From an uncultured Microbacterium sp. (GTDB taxonomy: Bacteria > Actinomycetota > Actinomycetes > Actinomycetales > Microbacteriaceae), in the NCBI RefSeq assembly GCF_943912325.1, contig NZ_CALTTX010000003.1, forward strand, positions 1 to 64,000: a stretch of 64,000 nt of DNA, written 5' to 3'. The notes under the pieces were generated by a model. It did no database searches. It had not been told where the DNA came from and saw nothing but the letters and a program-made list of their open reading frames with translations. This document shows positions 16,856 through 25,534 of this stretch, in pieces. Made by a program: the position numbers and the translations under genes. Position 1 is the stretch's first letter. Each line of letters starts with the position of its first letter.

Positions 16856-17503
16856 TCAACCGTGGTCGGCGCCGATGCCGATCGACGCGGCCTCGATCGC
16901 CGTGCCTTCGCCGAGGCGGTAGTTCGCGCCGACGATCCCGAGGCGCCCCTCGGCGACGGCCGCGCTGATGAGCTCGGACGACTGCAACAGGGCCGCGATG
17001 GTCTGGCGCAAGTGTTCGCGGCCGACGAGTTCAGCATCCACCGTCTCGGGTGTCGCCCCCTCGGTCGCGCGCAGCACTTGCCGCACGGCGGGCACGATCG
17101 GAGCGATCTGCCGCCACACCTGCGGGGGAAGCAGGGGAGCGTCGGCGCCCGTCGAATCGATCGCGGCGCGCACGGCACCGCACTCGTCATGAGCGAGCAC
17201 GACGATGAGCGGCACGCCCAGCGCGGCGACGGCGTACTCGAGGCTGCCGACCGCCGAGTCGGTGATGACCTGGCCCGCGTTGCGCACGACGAAGAGGTCG
17301 CCGAGGCCCTCGTCGAAGATGATCTCGGCGGCGAGGCGCGAGTCGGAGCAACCGAAAAGTGCGGCGGACGGATGCTGCGACCCGGCCGTCTCCGCACGGC
17401 GGTCGACGTCTTGGCGGGGGTGCGCCGGCTCTCCGGCGACGAAGCGGGCGTTGCCGCGCAGCATTTCTTCCCACACGGCAGCGGGAGTGCGGGGATCGGT
17501 CAC
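16856..17503 (-). CDS. Beta-carbonic anhydrase
   Basis: This zinc enzyme interconverts CO2 and bicarbonate. The zinc ligands and catalytic dyad are visible in CSDSR near residue 50 and in LAHDECGAV near residue 104 (His-x-x-Cys). The length of 215 residues is normal. GTG 17503 is chosen because GGAGGA lies seven bases upstream and it overlaps the stop codon of DUF4245 (GTGA). It is last in the run xseA-xseB-DUF4245-carbonic anhydrase. A cytoplasmic location is likely, as no signal peptide is seen. Confidence 0.92.
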   Translation of the reverse strand: MTDPRTPAAVWEEMLRGNARFVAGEPAHPRQDVDRRAETAGSQHPSAALFGCSDSRLAAEIIFDEGLGDLFVVRNAGQVITDSAVGSLEYAVAALGVPLIVVLAHDECGAVRAAIDSTGADAPLLPPQVWRQIAPIVPAVRQVLRATEGATPETVDAELVGREHLRQTIAALLQSSELISAAVAEGRLGIVGANYRLGEGTAIEAASIGIGADHG

Positions 17504-18156
17504 GGCGCGGTTCCTCCGGAAGTCTGCAGGGCGCGCACCTGGTCGGCGAGCGAGAGAGCGATCTGCTGTGTCTGGTCGGGCGTCAGCGTGCCGTACAGCA
17601 GCACGTGATCGGGGCCCGCTTGCGTGCCGAGGGCGTATGAGACGTTGCCCGCGCCCTGACGATCGGTGATGTCGTAGACGCTCCACGTGATGCCGTCGAG
17701 CTCGATCGTGCCACCCGGGGTCGCGCCCTGCAGCACCGTGCGCGCCCAGGTCTCGGTCTCATCGAACGCTTCGCCGACGCGCAAGAAGCCGCTTCCGGGC
17801 GGGGCGTAGACGATCGTCCACGCGGGGGCCGCGCCGTCGGTCGTCACGACGCTTGCGCTGTTGACGCGCCAGTCGGCGGGGGCGCTCGGCACGAGCACGG
17901 GACGGTTCTGCGAAGCGCTCGCGGCGGCGGCGTTCGCTGCGACGTCGATGCTCGTGCTGTCCGGGAAGCTCGCGCGCGGCACCGCGAACGCGATCACGAG
18001 CACGACCGCGACCGAGGCCAGGAGCGCCGCGATGAGGTTGCGGAACGTCTGGCTCGAGCGGTACACCCGTGAGGACTCGGCCTTGCGGGCCGCGGTCTCG
18101 GAGGGCGTTTCGGGGCGGCCGAGTTCGGCGACGACACGCCCGCGGCGCTCGGCCAT
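17500..18156 (-). CDS. DUF4245 domain-containing protein
   Basis: The protein has 218 residues with a charged cytoplasmic N-terminus, one membrane helix near residues 40-60 (LIAALLASVAVVLVIAFAVP) and an extracytoplasmic domain carrying DUF4245-type features such as VPSAPADWRVNSA and the W..YDI region. Its function is unknown. It begins on the last base of the xseB stop codon (TGATG) and ends inside the carbonic anhydrase start, so translation is coupled on both sides. Confidence 0.85.
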   Translation of the reverse strand: MAERRGRVVAELGRPETPSETAARKAESSRVYRSSQTFRNLIAALLASVAVVLVIAFAVPRASFPDSTSIDVAANAAAASASQNRPVLVPSAPADWRVNSASVVTTDGAAPAWTIVYAPPGSGFLRVGEAFDETETWARTVLQGATPGGTIELDGITWSVYDITDRQGAGNVSYALGTQAGPDHVLLYGTLTPDQTQQIALSLADQVRALQTSGGTAP

Positions 18157-18473
18157 CAGGCGTCCTCGTCCTCGTCGGCTGCGGGCACATGCGCTGCTTC
18201 TGGCTTGGCTGCTTCTGGCTTGGTGGCCTCGAGCCGACGCTTCGCGCCGAGCAGCCACGCGTCGCAGCGGGCGGCAAGGGCTTCGCCGCGTTCCCACAGG
18301 GCCAGGGATTGCTCGAGCGTGGGCGAGCCCTGCTCGAGTTCGGCGACGACGCGCACGAGCTCGTCGCGGGCCTGCTCGAACGAGAGGTCATCGACCGCGG
18401 GAGCGTCGATCGCACCCGCCGCGCGCTCCGCGGGATCGCCCGCGGTTGCGCTCGCGGACGCCTTCTCGCTCAT
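18156..18473 (-). CDS. xseB: Exodeoxyribonuclease VII small subunit
   Basis: The core (LSFEQARDELVRVVAELEQG, LEQSLALWERGEALAARC) is the XseB two-helix domain that binds the XseA C-terminal region. There is a 28-residue Ala-rich N-terminal extension and an acidic/Ala tail, giving 105 residues against about 80 in Escherichia coli. It lies 45 bases after xseA. Confidence 0.95.
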   Translation of the reverse strand: MSEKASASATAGDPAERAAGAIDAPAVDDLSFEQARDELVRVVAELEQGSPTLEQSLALWERGEALAARCDAWLLGAKRRLEATKPEAAKPEAAHVPAADEDEDA

Positions 18474-18518
18474 GGTTCCAGTCTAGGCGCGCCACCGACA
18501 CTCGCTGGCCCGGGTCGG

Positions 18519-19805
18519 TTACCCGAGCGAAGCGTCTCCGTGTGAGGTCGCGGCGATCGCCCCGTCTGCCAGAGTGACGAGCAGTCCCGCGCCCGCAGGG
18601 GCGTCGGCGGGGCTCCGCACGACGCCCCCCGCCGCGGTCTGAACGACGGCGTAGCCGCGGTCGAGCGTCGCCTGGGGGCCGAGGGCCGCGAGTGACGCGC
18701 GGAGCCCGGCGAGCGAGCGCTCGGCTCCCGCGACGGCCCGGTCGACGACGGTGCGCGAGCGCGCGCCGAGCAGCACGATCTCGTGGGCGCGTTCTGTCAG
18801 CATCCGCTCGGGCGCTCGCAGAACCGGCCGCGACCGCAATTGCTCGAGCTGCGCCGCGTCGTGCGCGATGCGCTGCGCGACCCGTCGGTACGCGCGCTCG
18901 CGCAGCTGCCCGACGAGGGCGCGCTGCTCCGAAACGTCGGGCACGACGCGCTTCGCCGCATCGGTCGGGGTCGAGGCGCGCAAGTCGGCGACATCGTCGA
19001 GCAGCGGGTGGTCGTTCTCGTGGCCGATCGCCGAAACGACGGGCGTCCCGGCCGCAGCGACGGCCCGCAGCAGGCGCTCGTCGCTGAAGCTCACGAGGTG
19101 CTGCGGGTCGCCGCCGCCGCGCGCGATCACGATGACGTCGACATCGGGGTCGGCATCGAGCAGCGCGAGCGCCTGGATCACCTCGGGCGCCGAGCGCTCG
19201 CCCTGCACGGCGGCGTGCACGGTGCGAAAGCGCACCTGCGGCCAGCGCAATTGGGCGTTTCGGAGCACGTCTTTCTCGGCATCCGAGTTCTCGCCGGTGA
19301 TGAGCCCGACGACGTGCGGCAGGAACGGAATCGGCTTCTTGCGGGACTCGTCGAACAGGCCCTCCGAGCGCAGCTGGGCGCGCAGGCGTTCGAGGCGTTC
19401 GAGCTGTTCGCCGAGGCCCACGGGGCGCACTTGCGAGACCGTGAAGCTGAGCTGACCGGCCTTGACGAAGTAATCGGCCTTGACGCACGCGACGACGTGA
19501 TCGCCGACGCCGGGCTCGGGAAAGCGCGCGCCGAACGAGCGCTGGCGCACGCTCGACCAGAGTCGAATGTCGATGCTCGCCTCACCCGAGGCATCCGTCA
19601 ATCGTCCGTAAACGTGGCCCCCGCGCACGTTCCACGACGTGATTTCGCCCTCGACCCAGACGGAACCCCAGCCCTGGATGAAGCCTTTGATCGTCTCGCC
19701 GAGCCGCAGCACCGAGGTGGGCGCGTCGGGCGTCGAATCGCGCGGATGCACCGCGTCGGGCGGGGGCGTCTCGCCCTCGGCGGGCTGCGCCGTGAACGTC
19801 GGCAT
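18519..19805 (-). CDS. xseA: Exodeoxyribonuclease VII large subunit
   Basis: This is the catalytic subunit of the ATP-independent single-strand exonuclease. It has an N-terminal OB-fold (GWGSVWVEGEITSWNVRGGH), then the nuclease domain with LPHVVGLITGENSDAEKDVL, VIVIARGGGDPQHLVSFSDE and AIGHENDHPLLDDVADLRAS (catalytic His/Asp), then a helical C-terminal part. At 428 residues it is of normal size. ATG 19805 is chosen because the longer upstream frame runs into the divergent ispH region and has no coding look. It is divergent from ispH, as in mycobacteria. Confidence 0.96.
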   Translation of the reverse strand: MPTFTAQPAEGETPPPDAVHPRDSTPDAPTSVLRLGETIKGFIQGWGSVWVEGEITSWNVRGGHVYGRLTDASGEASIDIRLWSSVRQRSFGARFPEPGVGDHVVACVKADYFVKAGQLSFTVSQVRPVGLGEQLERLERLRAQLRSEGLFDESRKKPIPFLPHVVGLITGENSDAEKDVLRNAQLRWPQVRFRTVHAAVQGERSAPEVIQALALLDADPDVDVIVIARGGGDPQHLVSFSDERLLRAVAAAGTPVVSAIGHENDHPLLDDVADLRASTPTDAAKRVVPDVSEQRALVGQLRERAYRRVAQRIAHDAAQLEQLRSRPVLRAPERMLTERAHEIVLLGARSRTVVDRAVAGAERSLAGLRASLAALGPQATLDRGYAVVQTAAGGVVRSPADAPAGAGLLVTLADGAIAATSHGDASLG

Positions 19806-19881
19806 GGCTCGTGCTCTCTTTTTCGGGGTCGATCGAGGCTCGGCATCCACCCTTGCACAGCCTTCCGACATGCGCGGTTCG

Positions 19882-19887
19882 TAGAAT
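19882..19887 (+). promoter_or_regulatory. -10 box with leaderless spacing (ispH)
   Basis: TAGAAT is followed by six bases and GTG 19894. Confidence 0.55.
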
Positions 19888-19893
19888 CGAGGC

Positions 19894-21003
19894 GTGAGCT
19901 CGCCCGTCTTCGTCGGTTTGTCGGCGCCGTCGGTGCGCCCGACGATGAGCGAGCCCCTCGAGGACCGTCCGGTTGCGGGCGCGAAACGCGTTTTGCTCGC
20001 CGCTCCGCGCGGGTATTGCGCGGGCGTTGACCGAGCCGTCGTCGCCGTCGAGAAGGCGCTCGATCGCTTCGGCGCGCCGGTGTATGTGCGCAAGCAAATC
20101 GTGCACAACATTGATGTCGTGCGCTCACTCGAAGCGCGCGGTGCGGTTTTCGTCGACGATGTGGATGCTGTGCCGCCGGGTGCGCACGTCGTCTTCAGCG
20201 CGCACGGCGTTTCGCCCGCCGTCGTCGAGGCCGCGGCCGATCGCGGATTGCGGGCGATCGACGCGACCTGCCCGCTCGTGACGAAGGTGCACCGTGAGGC
20301 CGTGCGCTTCGCGCGCGATGACCGCGAGATCCTGCTCATCGGCCATGCCGGTCACGAAGAAGTCGAGGGGACGGCGGGCGAGGCGCCCGAACACGTCACG
20401 CTCGTGGGGTCGCCCGATGAGGCCGACACCGTCGTCGTGCGCGATCCCGATCGGGTCGTGTGGCTGTCGCAGACGACGCTCTCGGTCGACGAGACGATGG
20501 AGACGGTGCGGCGTCTGCGCGCGCGGTTTCCGAAGCTCGCCGATCCGCCGAGCGATGACATTTGCTACGCGACGCAGAATCGCCAGGTGGCCGTGAAGAA
20601 GATTGCCCCGGGGGCCGATCTCGTGATCGTCGTCGGATCGGATAATTCGTCGAACACGCTGCGGCTCGTCGATGTCGCGCTCGAACACGGGGCGCGTGCG
20701 GCGCACCGGGTGGATTTCGCGGCCGAATTGCAGCAGTCCTGGTTCGATGGGGTCGCGACCGTGGGCGTCACCTCGGGGGCATCGGTGCCCGAGGTGCTCG
20801 TGCGCGATGTGCTCGACGCGCTCGCGCACGCGGGCTACACCGACGTCGAAGAGGTGCGGACGGCCGAAGAGGATCTGATCTTCTCGTTGCCGAAAGAGCT
20901 GCGACAGGATGCCTCGGGCGCGCGCGATCCGCGCGGTGTCGGCGGGCGTGGTCGTACGGGCTCGGGATCGAGCTCGGGCTCGGGTTCGGATGTGGGGGAG
21001 TGA
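19894..21003 (+). CDS. ispH: 4-hydroxy-3-methylbut-2-enyl diphosphate reductase (LytB)
   Basis: This is the last step of the MEP isoprenoid pathway, producing IPP and DMAPP with a 4Fe-4S cluster. The three cluster cysteines are visible in RGYCAGVDRAV near residue 41, DATCPLVTKVH near residue 127 and DDICYATQNRQ near residue 224. The catalytic Glu is in GHAGHEEVEG, and GVTSGASVPEVLV is present. The leaderless -10 box supports GTG 19894 (369 residues); ATG 19945 would give 352. The C-terminal 25 residues are a Gly/Ser-rich tail (GSGSSSGSGS) not seen in the core family. Confidence 0.96.
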   Translation: MSSPVFVGLSAPSVRPTMSEPLEDRPVAGAKRVLLAAPRGYCAGVDRAVVAVEKALDRFGAPVYVRKQIVHNIDVVRSLEARGAVFVDDVDAVPPGAHVVFSAHGVSPAVVEAAADRGLRAIDATCPLVTKVHREAVRFARDDREILLIGHAGHEEVEGTAGEAPEHVTLVGSPDEADTVVVRDPDRVVWLSQTTLSVDETMETVRRLRARFPKLADPPSDDICYATQNRQVAVKKIAPGADLVIVVGSDNSSNTLRLVDVALEHGARAAHRVDFAAELQQSWFDGVATVGVTSGASVPEVLVRDVLDALAHAGYTDVEEVRTAEEDLIFSLPKELRQDASGARDPRGVGGRGRTGSGSSSGSGSDVGE

Positions 21004-21010
21004 GGTCGGC

Positions 21011-21655
21011 ATGAGCGAGAACGACGAGGCGGTGACTGGCGAGACGGCACCACGCCCCGCGCCGCAGTATGGCGAGTACGCGACACCCGAGCAGCAGCGG
21101 GCCGCGATTCGACAGCCGGACGCGACCCTTGCGCTGGAGTCGGGCGAGAAGCCCGTGGCGCCGACGCGTGGATCGGCTCGGGGCGCTGCGGCCGCGCACG
21201 GCGGGTCCGTCGCGAACGGAGCGCGCACCGGATTCGGCGCGGGAGTCGGCGCGGGAGTCGGCGCCGCCGATCCCACCGGAATCTCGGTGGGTCGATTGAT
21301 CGACCGCTTCGCCACGATCGCGATGCTCGTCTATGGCGCTCTCAGCGTTGCGACGTCGATCGTCGCGTACCTCGATCTGCCCGGTTACCTCACGCGCGCA
21401 TACGCGTTGCTCGGCGTGCCCGGAACCTTCACGAACGTCGAGTCCGCTCGAGTGTGGGGTCCCGTCGCGGCCGTCGCGGTTGCCGTCGGGTTCGCGGTGA
21501 CCGCCTGGGTCGCGGTCCGGTGGTTGCGGCGACGCCGCATCACGTTCTGGGTTCCGTTGCTGGGAGGCCTGATAACGACGGCCGTCGTGAGCGTGGCGCT
21601 TCTCGCGCCGATCTTCGGCGATCCGGCATTCATCGCCTACGCGCAGGGCGGCTGA
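21011..21655 (+). CDS. DUF6264 family membrane protein
   Basis: The protein has 214 residues. The first 90 are low-complexity (Ala/Gly-rich, including GAGVGAGVG), then come three membrane helices (IAMLVYGALSVATSIVAY, VAAVAVAVGFAVTAWVAV, WVPLLGGLITTAVVSVAL). The pattern fits DUF6264, a family I know from Microbacteriaceae; its function is unknown. ATG 21011 has GAGG upstream and follows the ispH stop by seven bases, so the two are probably one transcript. Confidence 0.75.
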   Translation: MSENDEAVTGETAPRPAPQYGEYATPEQQRAAIRQPDATLALESGEKPVAPTRGSARGAAAAHGGSVANGARTGFGAGVGAGVGAADPTGISVGRLIDRFATIAMLVYGALSVATSIVAYLDLPGYLTRAYALLGVPGTFTNVESARVWGPVAAVAVAVGFAVTAWVAVRWLRRRRITFWVPLLGGLITTAVVSVALLAPIFGDPAFIAYAQGG

Positions 21656-21761
21656 GCGCCGCTGATCGGGCTGAGGGCGGCTGAGCGCAGCTTCGGAAGC
21701 CGAGGGCGTCGCATCGCGCGCGGCCCGGCTCGGCGGATCGGGCGGGGTCGAGCCCGGCGAA

Positions 21762-22730
21762 TCAGGCTCGGCCCAGGGCGGCAAGCACGCCACGTTCCTC
21801 GGTGGGGGTGAGTCCCGACCGGCGCTCGCGGTCGACACCTCGTTCACGCTCGTCGTCGCGCACGCGCGCGAGCGTTTCGCCCAGCGGTCGCAGCGGGCCG
21901 GCCAGGGTGGCGAATCGACGCCCATCGCGCTGCGCGAAGTCCGTTGCTTCTCGTGGCAGCCAGAGCGGCAGCGAGCGCGGCCCCGCCCAGTAGGCGACAT
22001 CGTGCGCCAGAAGCTCATCGTCTGACGCCGTCACCCGTTCTCCCTCGAACTCGCACACGTCGCTCGCGAGGTCGAAGAACTCCGGCATTGGCGTCGTCGG
22101 CCCCACGGCGTTGACCGCGCCGGTGACGGCACGATTCGCTCCTGCGATGATCCCGGTTGCCAGATCATCGACATCGACGACCTGAACGAATCGTCGTGCG
22201 GGGTCGGGTGTCAGCATCCGTCCGCCGCGCGTCAGCCGCGCAGCCCAGTAGCCGAAGCGATCGCTCGGATCGCCGGGGCCGACGATGAGCCCGGGACGCA
22301 CGGTCAATAGCCGGTCGGCGACGGCGGCAGCGGTGGTTCGTTCGGCGGCGACTTTGGCATCGGGGTACAGCGAGAGATCTGTCGGTTCGACGAGAGCGGC
22401 TGACTCGTCGGCGCCTGGCTCGTCGTTGCGTTCGTAGACCGAGACCGTCGAGACGAGCGTCCAATGCCGGGCGTCGTCGGCGAGCGCCGCCAGCACGGAA
22501 GCGACGAGGTCGGGCTCGTAGGAAAGCTCGATCACGGCATCCCATGACCCCGTGATTCGGTCGTAAGCGGTTGGATCGCGGCGGTCGACCCGGATGAGCC
22601 GAGCGCCGTCGGGAACCGCGCCAGACTCGCCTCTCGCGAGACACGTGACATCGGCGCCGGCTGCGAGGGCTTCGCGCGCGATCGCGCGCCCGAGCCATCC
22701 GGTGCCTCCGAGGATCAGAACGTTCCGCAT
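21762..22730 (-). CDS. NAD-dependent epimerase/dehydratase family protein
   Basis: This is an extended-SDR-like protein of 322 residues. The Rossmann motif GGTGWLGRAIA lies near residue 7; a TVSVYERND segment and TTAAAVADRLLTVRPGLIVGPGD follow the pattern of atypical SDRs that resemble mRNA-binding or isoflavone-reductase-like members. The classical YxxxK pair is not evident, so catalysis is uncertain. An upstream in-frame TTG at 22742 is possible, but ATG 22730 starts right at the nucleotide-binding strand. It lies downstream of the MDR gene on the same strand. Confidence 0.8.
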   Translation of the reverse strand: MRNVLILGGTGWLGRAIAREALAAGADVTCLARGESGAVPDGARLIRVDRRDPTAYDRITGSWDAVIELSYEPDLVASVLAALADDARHWTLVSTVSVYERNDEPGADESAALVEPTDLSLYPDAKVAAERTTAAAVADRLLTVRPGLIVGPGDPSDRFGYWAARLTRGGRMLTPDPARRFVQVVDVDDLATGIIAGANRAVTGAVNAVGPTTPMPEFFDLASDVCEFEGERVTASDDELLAHDVAYWAGPRSLPLWLPREATDFAQRDGRRFATLAGPLRPLGETLARVRDDERERGVDRERRSGLTPTEERGVLAALGRA

Positions 22731-22763
22731 GACCCCAGTCAACCTGCTACGCGGGTGGTGCGC

Positions 22764-23903
22764 TCATTCGTTGTGCTGTGCGGGGGTGAGCGTGACGACG
22801 AGCTTCTGGGAGGACATCCCGCCGCGCACGGTGTCGAGAGCGCCCTGAACGGCAGCAAGACCGCCGGAGACGATCCGCGGTTCGGGGTAGAGCTGGTAGG
22901 TGTTCGTGGCGAGCGCTCGGGGAAGGTAGCCACCCCACACGGCGGGGCCGACGGGGGAGGTCGCGATGGCGCTGCCCCAGATGAACGATGCCTTCACCCC
23001 CGAGGTCAGTGCGCGCAGCTGCAGCCGTGCGGATCGTGCCCCCAACTGCAGGAACAGGCGGATGCGCTGGAGCGAGAGTCCGGAGCTGCGAGGTTGGTCG
23101 TAGAACGACACCGGCGGGCTGGCCATAGCGACTTTTTTTGCACTGGTGGCGCGGGCGATCTTCAGGCTCGGCGTTCCTGAGCCGACCGCGATTGCCAGCA
23201 CGCCCGCCACCGGCGCCCCGGCGACCGATGCCGTGATCTGGGCGACGACATCAGGGGAGTGGTAGTCGAACACGGCCTCCGCTCCCAACTGGCGCATGCG
23301 GTCGTGGTTGCGCGGGGAGGCGGTGGTGATGACGCGGTACCCGGCCGCGCGGGCCAATTGGATCGCGTTCCCGCCGACCGAGGTTGCGCCGCCCCAGATC
23401 ACCACGATCTCGTTACGGGGCTCGGCATGTCCCAGGCTCGAATAGTCCAAACCCAGTTGCCCTCGCTCGAACAGGCCGGCGGCCGCGGTCGTCAGGGCGA
23501 GCGGCACGACAGCGGCATCCTGGAACGTCGTCCCATCCGGCAGCGGCGACGTCAGCGCGGCGTCGACGGCGACGAACGACTGGAAGCCGCTCTCGGTCAC
23601 CGCATCGCGGCCCTTCTCCAAGCCGATGGCGTAGGACACCACCCGATCACCGACCGTGAACCCCGAGACGTCGGCGCCGACCTCGACGACGACGCCGGAG
23701 ATGTCCTCGCCGAGTACGACGGGGTAGGTCAGCCAGCCATACATCACCCGCCCATTGGACTGGATGATCGCATCCAGCGGGTTCACGGCCAGGGCGCGCA
23801 CCTCGATCACCAGCTGCCCGGGGCCCGCTTTCGGCATCGGCCCCTCTCGGACGGCGAGGTCGGCGTAGGGGGCATCGATCCACGCCGCGGTGTTGTTGCG
23901 CAT
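22764..23903 (-). CDS. Quinone-oxidoreductase-like MDR protein
   Basis: The protein has 379 residues of the zinc-independent MDR/quinone-reductase type. It has the GroES-like N-terminus (VRALAVNPLDAIIQSNG, VLGEDISGVVVEVG) and a nucleotide fold with VIWGGATSVGGNAIQLARAAGY near residue 165. GGAG lies seven bases before ATG 23903. It is divergent from a TetR gene across 78 bases that carry two operator-like repeats, so it is very likely the target of that regulator, perhaps for detoxifying a small electrophile or quinone. Confidence 0.87.
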   Translation of the reverse strand: MRNNTAAWIDAPYADLAVREGPMPKAGPGQLVIEVRALAVNPLDAIIQSNGRVMYGWLTYPVVLGEDISGVVVEVGADVSGFTVGDRVVSYAIGLEKGRDAVTESGFQSFVAVDAALTSPLPDGTTFQDAAVVPLALTTAAAGLFERGQLGLDYSSLGHAEPRNEIVVIWGGATSVGGNAIQLARAAGYRVITTASPRNHDRMRQLGAEAVFDYHSPDVVAQITASVAGAPVAGVLAIAVGSGTPSLKIARATSAKKVAMASPPVSFYDQPRSSGLSLQRIRLFLQLGARSARLQLRALTSGVKASFIWGSAIATSPVGPAVWGGYLPRALATNTYQLYPEPRIVSGGLAAVQGALDTVRGGMSSQKLVVTLTPAQHNE

Positions 23904-23927
23904 GACAAACTCCGTTCTGCACGTGAA

Positions 23928-23970
23928 GACACGTCGTGTCATCACTGTACACATGACGGCACGTCGTGTC
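23928..23970. promoter_or_regulatory. Tandem operator sites between the MDR and TetR genes
   Basis: GACACGTCGTGTC (23928-23940) is a perfect odd palindrome. GGCACGTCGTGTC (23958-23970) is a second copy with one change, exactly 30 bases later, i.e. on nearly the same face of the helix. The flanking ATCA is also repeated. The second copy abuts the TetR start region. Confidence 0.75.
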
Positions 23971-23981
23971 ATCATGGTCCT

Positions 23982-24545
23982 ATGCCGAGATGGTCACCGG
24001 ATGCCGCCTTGCGGTTGGAAGCGGCCGCGATGGACTTGTTCGAACAGCACGGGTTTGCGGACACGACCGTGCCCCAGATAGCCGCGGCGGCTGGATTGAC
24101 GACACGCACGTTCTTCCGTCACTTCGCCGATAAGCGGGACGCGTTGTTCCTGCGTGATCGGGAGTTCCCCCAGGCGGTCCGCGATTTCGTCAAGACAGTT
24201 CCCCGCGAAAGCTCCCCCGTCGCGACGGTCCGAATGGGTCTCACAGCGGCGTGCCGGGGGATTCAGGGATGGCGCGAGCAGATCGCACGCCGCCAAGCAA
24301 TCATCCGCAGCGAACCCGCCCTCCAAGAACGCGACCTGCTGCGCAGTCACCACCTCAGCGTCGCGATCGAACGATCCCTCATCGAGCGTGACGTCGACGA
24401 GAACGAGGCTCGCGCGCTCGCTGCCATTGCTGTCACGTGCTTCGATCTCGCGATCGAACGGTGGCTGCGAAGCGCGGGGAAGGATCTCGACCGTGTTCTC
24501 GACATCGTGTGGATCGACGCCCAGCGCCTCATGAGCGGCGACTGA
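23982..24545 (+). CDS. TetR/AcrR family transcriptional regulator
   Basis: The protein has 187 residues. The N-terminal helix-turn-helix is typical (AAMDLFEQHGFADTTVPQIA, TTRTFFRHFADKRDAL). The C-terminal ligand domain has no recognised subfamily features. ATG 23982 is preceded by CATCAT at six bases, so transcription may be leaderless and start inside the operator region, allowing autorepression. It most likely controls the divergent MDR gene. Confidence 0.92.
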   Translation: MPRWSPDAALRLEAAAMDLFEQHGFADTTVPQIAAAAGLTTRTFFRHFADKRDALFLRDREFPQAVRDFVKTVPRESSPVATVRMGLTAACRGIQGWREQIARRQAIIRSEPALQERDLLRSHHLSVAIERSLIERDVDENEARALAAIAVTCFDLAIERWLRSAGKDLDRVLDIVWIDAQRLMSGD

Positions 24546-24616
24546 TGTCCACTCAATCAGGAATCGGGGCAGGGTCATCGCAGACCGCAGAGCGGCGCTC
24601 ACGAGCGGCGCCCGCC

Positions 24617-24622
24617 TACAGT
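24617..24622 (+). promoter_or_regulatory. -10 box with leaderless spacing (trhO)
   Basis: TACAGT is followed by six bases and GTG 24629. Confidence 0.55.
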
Positions 24623-24628
24623 GGACGT

Positions 24629-25534
24629 GTGCCGCAGTCAGCCTCTGAGATTCGTGCGCGGATTGGCGCGCCCGCCGCAGCGTCATCGCCAGCCGCGTCA
24701 TCGGCCGGCGCAGCATCGCCCGGCGCGTCCTCGACCGGCGTGTCCTCGCCCGGCGCATCCTCGACGCCGGTGCTCAATGTCGCCGGGTACCTCTTCGTGT
24801 CGATCGACGATCCGCAGGCCCTGCGCGAAGCGCTTCGCCGCCAGCTCGACGCGCCCGCGGTAGACGGCGAGCGCACCGAAACCTCGCAGCATCCGCTCCG
24901 TGGCACGATTCTCGTCTCACCCGAGGGCATCAATCTCTTCCTCGCGGGCGCGCCCGGCATGGTGCGCGCGTTTCTCGAACAGCTTCGCGCGCGCCCCGGC
25001 TTCGCCGCGCTTGCTGTGAAAGAGAGCTGGTCAGAGACGGTGCCGTTCGGGCGGCTCGAGATCAAGGTCAAGCGCGAGATCATCCGGATGGATCGGCCGA
25101 GCGTGCGTCCGGGTGACGAGCGCGCCCCGGCGATCGACCCCGCGACCCTGCGCCGCTGGCTCGACGCAGGACGCGACGACAACGGTCGCGAGGTCGTCAT
25201 GCTCGACACGCGCAACGCGTTCGAGGTCGATTACGGCCGCTTCGAGGGAGCCATCGACTGGCGCATCGAGCGATTCACACAGTTTCCCGAGGCCGTTCGC
25301 GAGCACCGCGACGACCTCGCCGGCAAGACGGTCGTGAGCTATTGCACGGGCGGGATTCGGTGCGAAAAGGCGGCGATCGAGCTGCGGGATGCTGGGATCG
25401 ATGCCTGGCAACTCGACGGCGGCATCCTGGGGTACTTCGAGCACGTCGGCGGTGCGCATTTCGCGGGCGACTGCTTCGTCTTCGATGAGCGCGAAGCGCT
25501 GACTCCGGCCTTGGCGCCGGTCGGCCGAGCGTGA
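24629..25534 (+). CDS. trhO: TrhO-like rhodanese, tRNA uridine-34 hydroxylase
   Basis: The protein has 301 residues. The first 45 are a Pro/Gly/Ala/Ser repeat, then an acylphosphatase-like N-terminal domain (LVSPEGINLFLAG) and a rhodanese domain with the active-site loop SYCTGGIRCEKA near residue 237 and the diagnostic GDCFVFDER. TrhO/YceA proteins hydroxylate U34 of tRNAs with oxygen. The catalytic Cys is present. The leaderless -10 box sets GTG 24629; the open frame further upstream overlaps the TetR gene. Its stop codon overlaps the next start (GTGA). Confidence 0.88.
   Translation: MPQSASEIRARIGAPAAASSPAASSAGAASPGASSTGVSSPGASSTPVLNVAGYLFVSIDDPQALREALRRQLDAPAVDGERTETSQHPLRGTILVSPEGINLFLAGAPGMVRAFLEQLRARPGFAALAVKESWSETVPFGRLEIKVKREIIRMDRPSVRPGDERAPAIDPATLRRWLDAGRDDNGREVVMLDTRNAFEVDYGRFEGAIDWRIERFTQFPEAVREHRDDLAGKTVVSYCTGGIRCEKAAIELRDAGIDAWQLDGGILGYFEHVGGAHFAGDCFVFDEREALTPALAPVGRA
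24683..24772 (+). repeat. Six 15-bp tandem repeats inside trhO (about PGASS units)
   Basis: Imperfect units of 15 bases such as TCATCGGCCGGCGCA, GCATCGCCCGGCGCG and TCCTCGCCCGGCGCA keep the frame and encode an Ala/Ser/Gly/Pro linker of about 30 residues. Confidence 0.75.
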
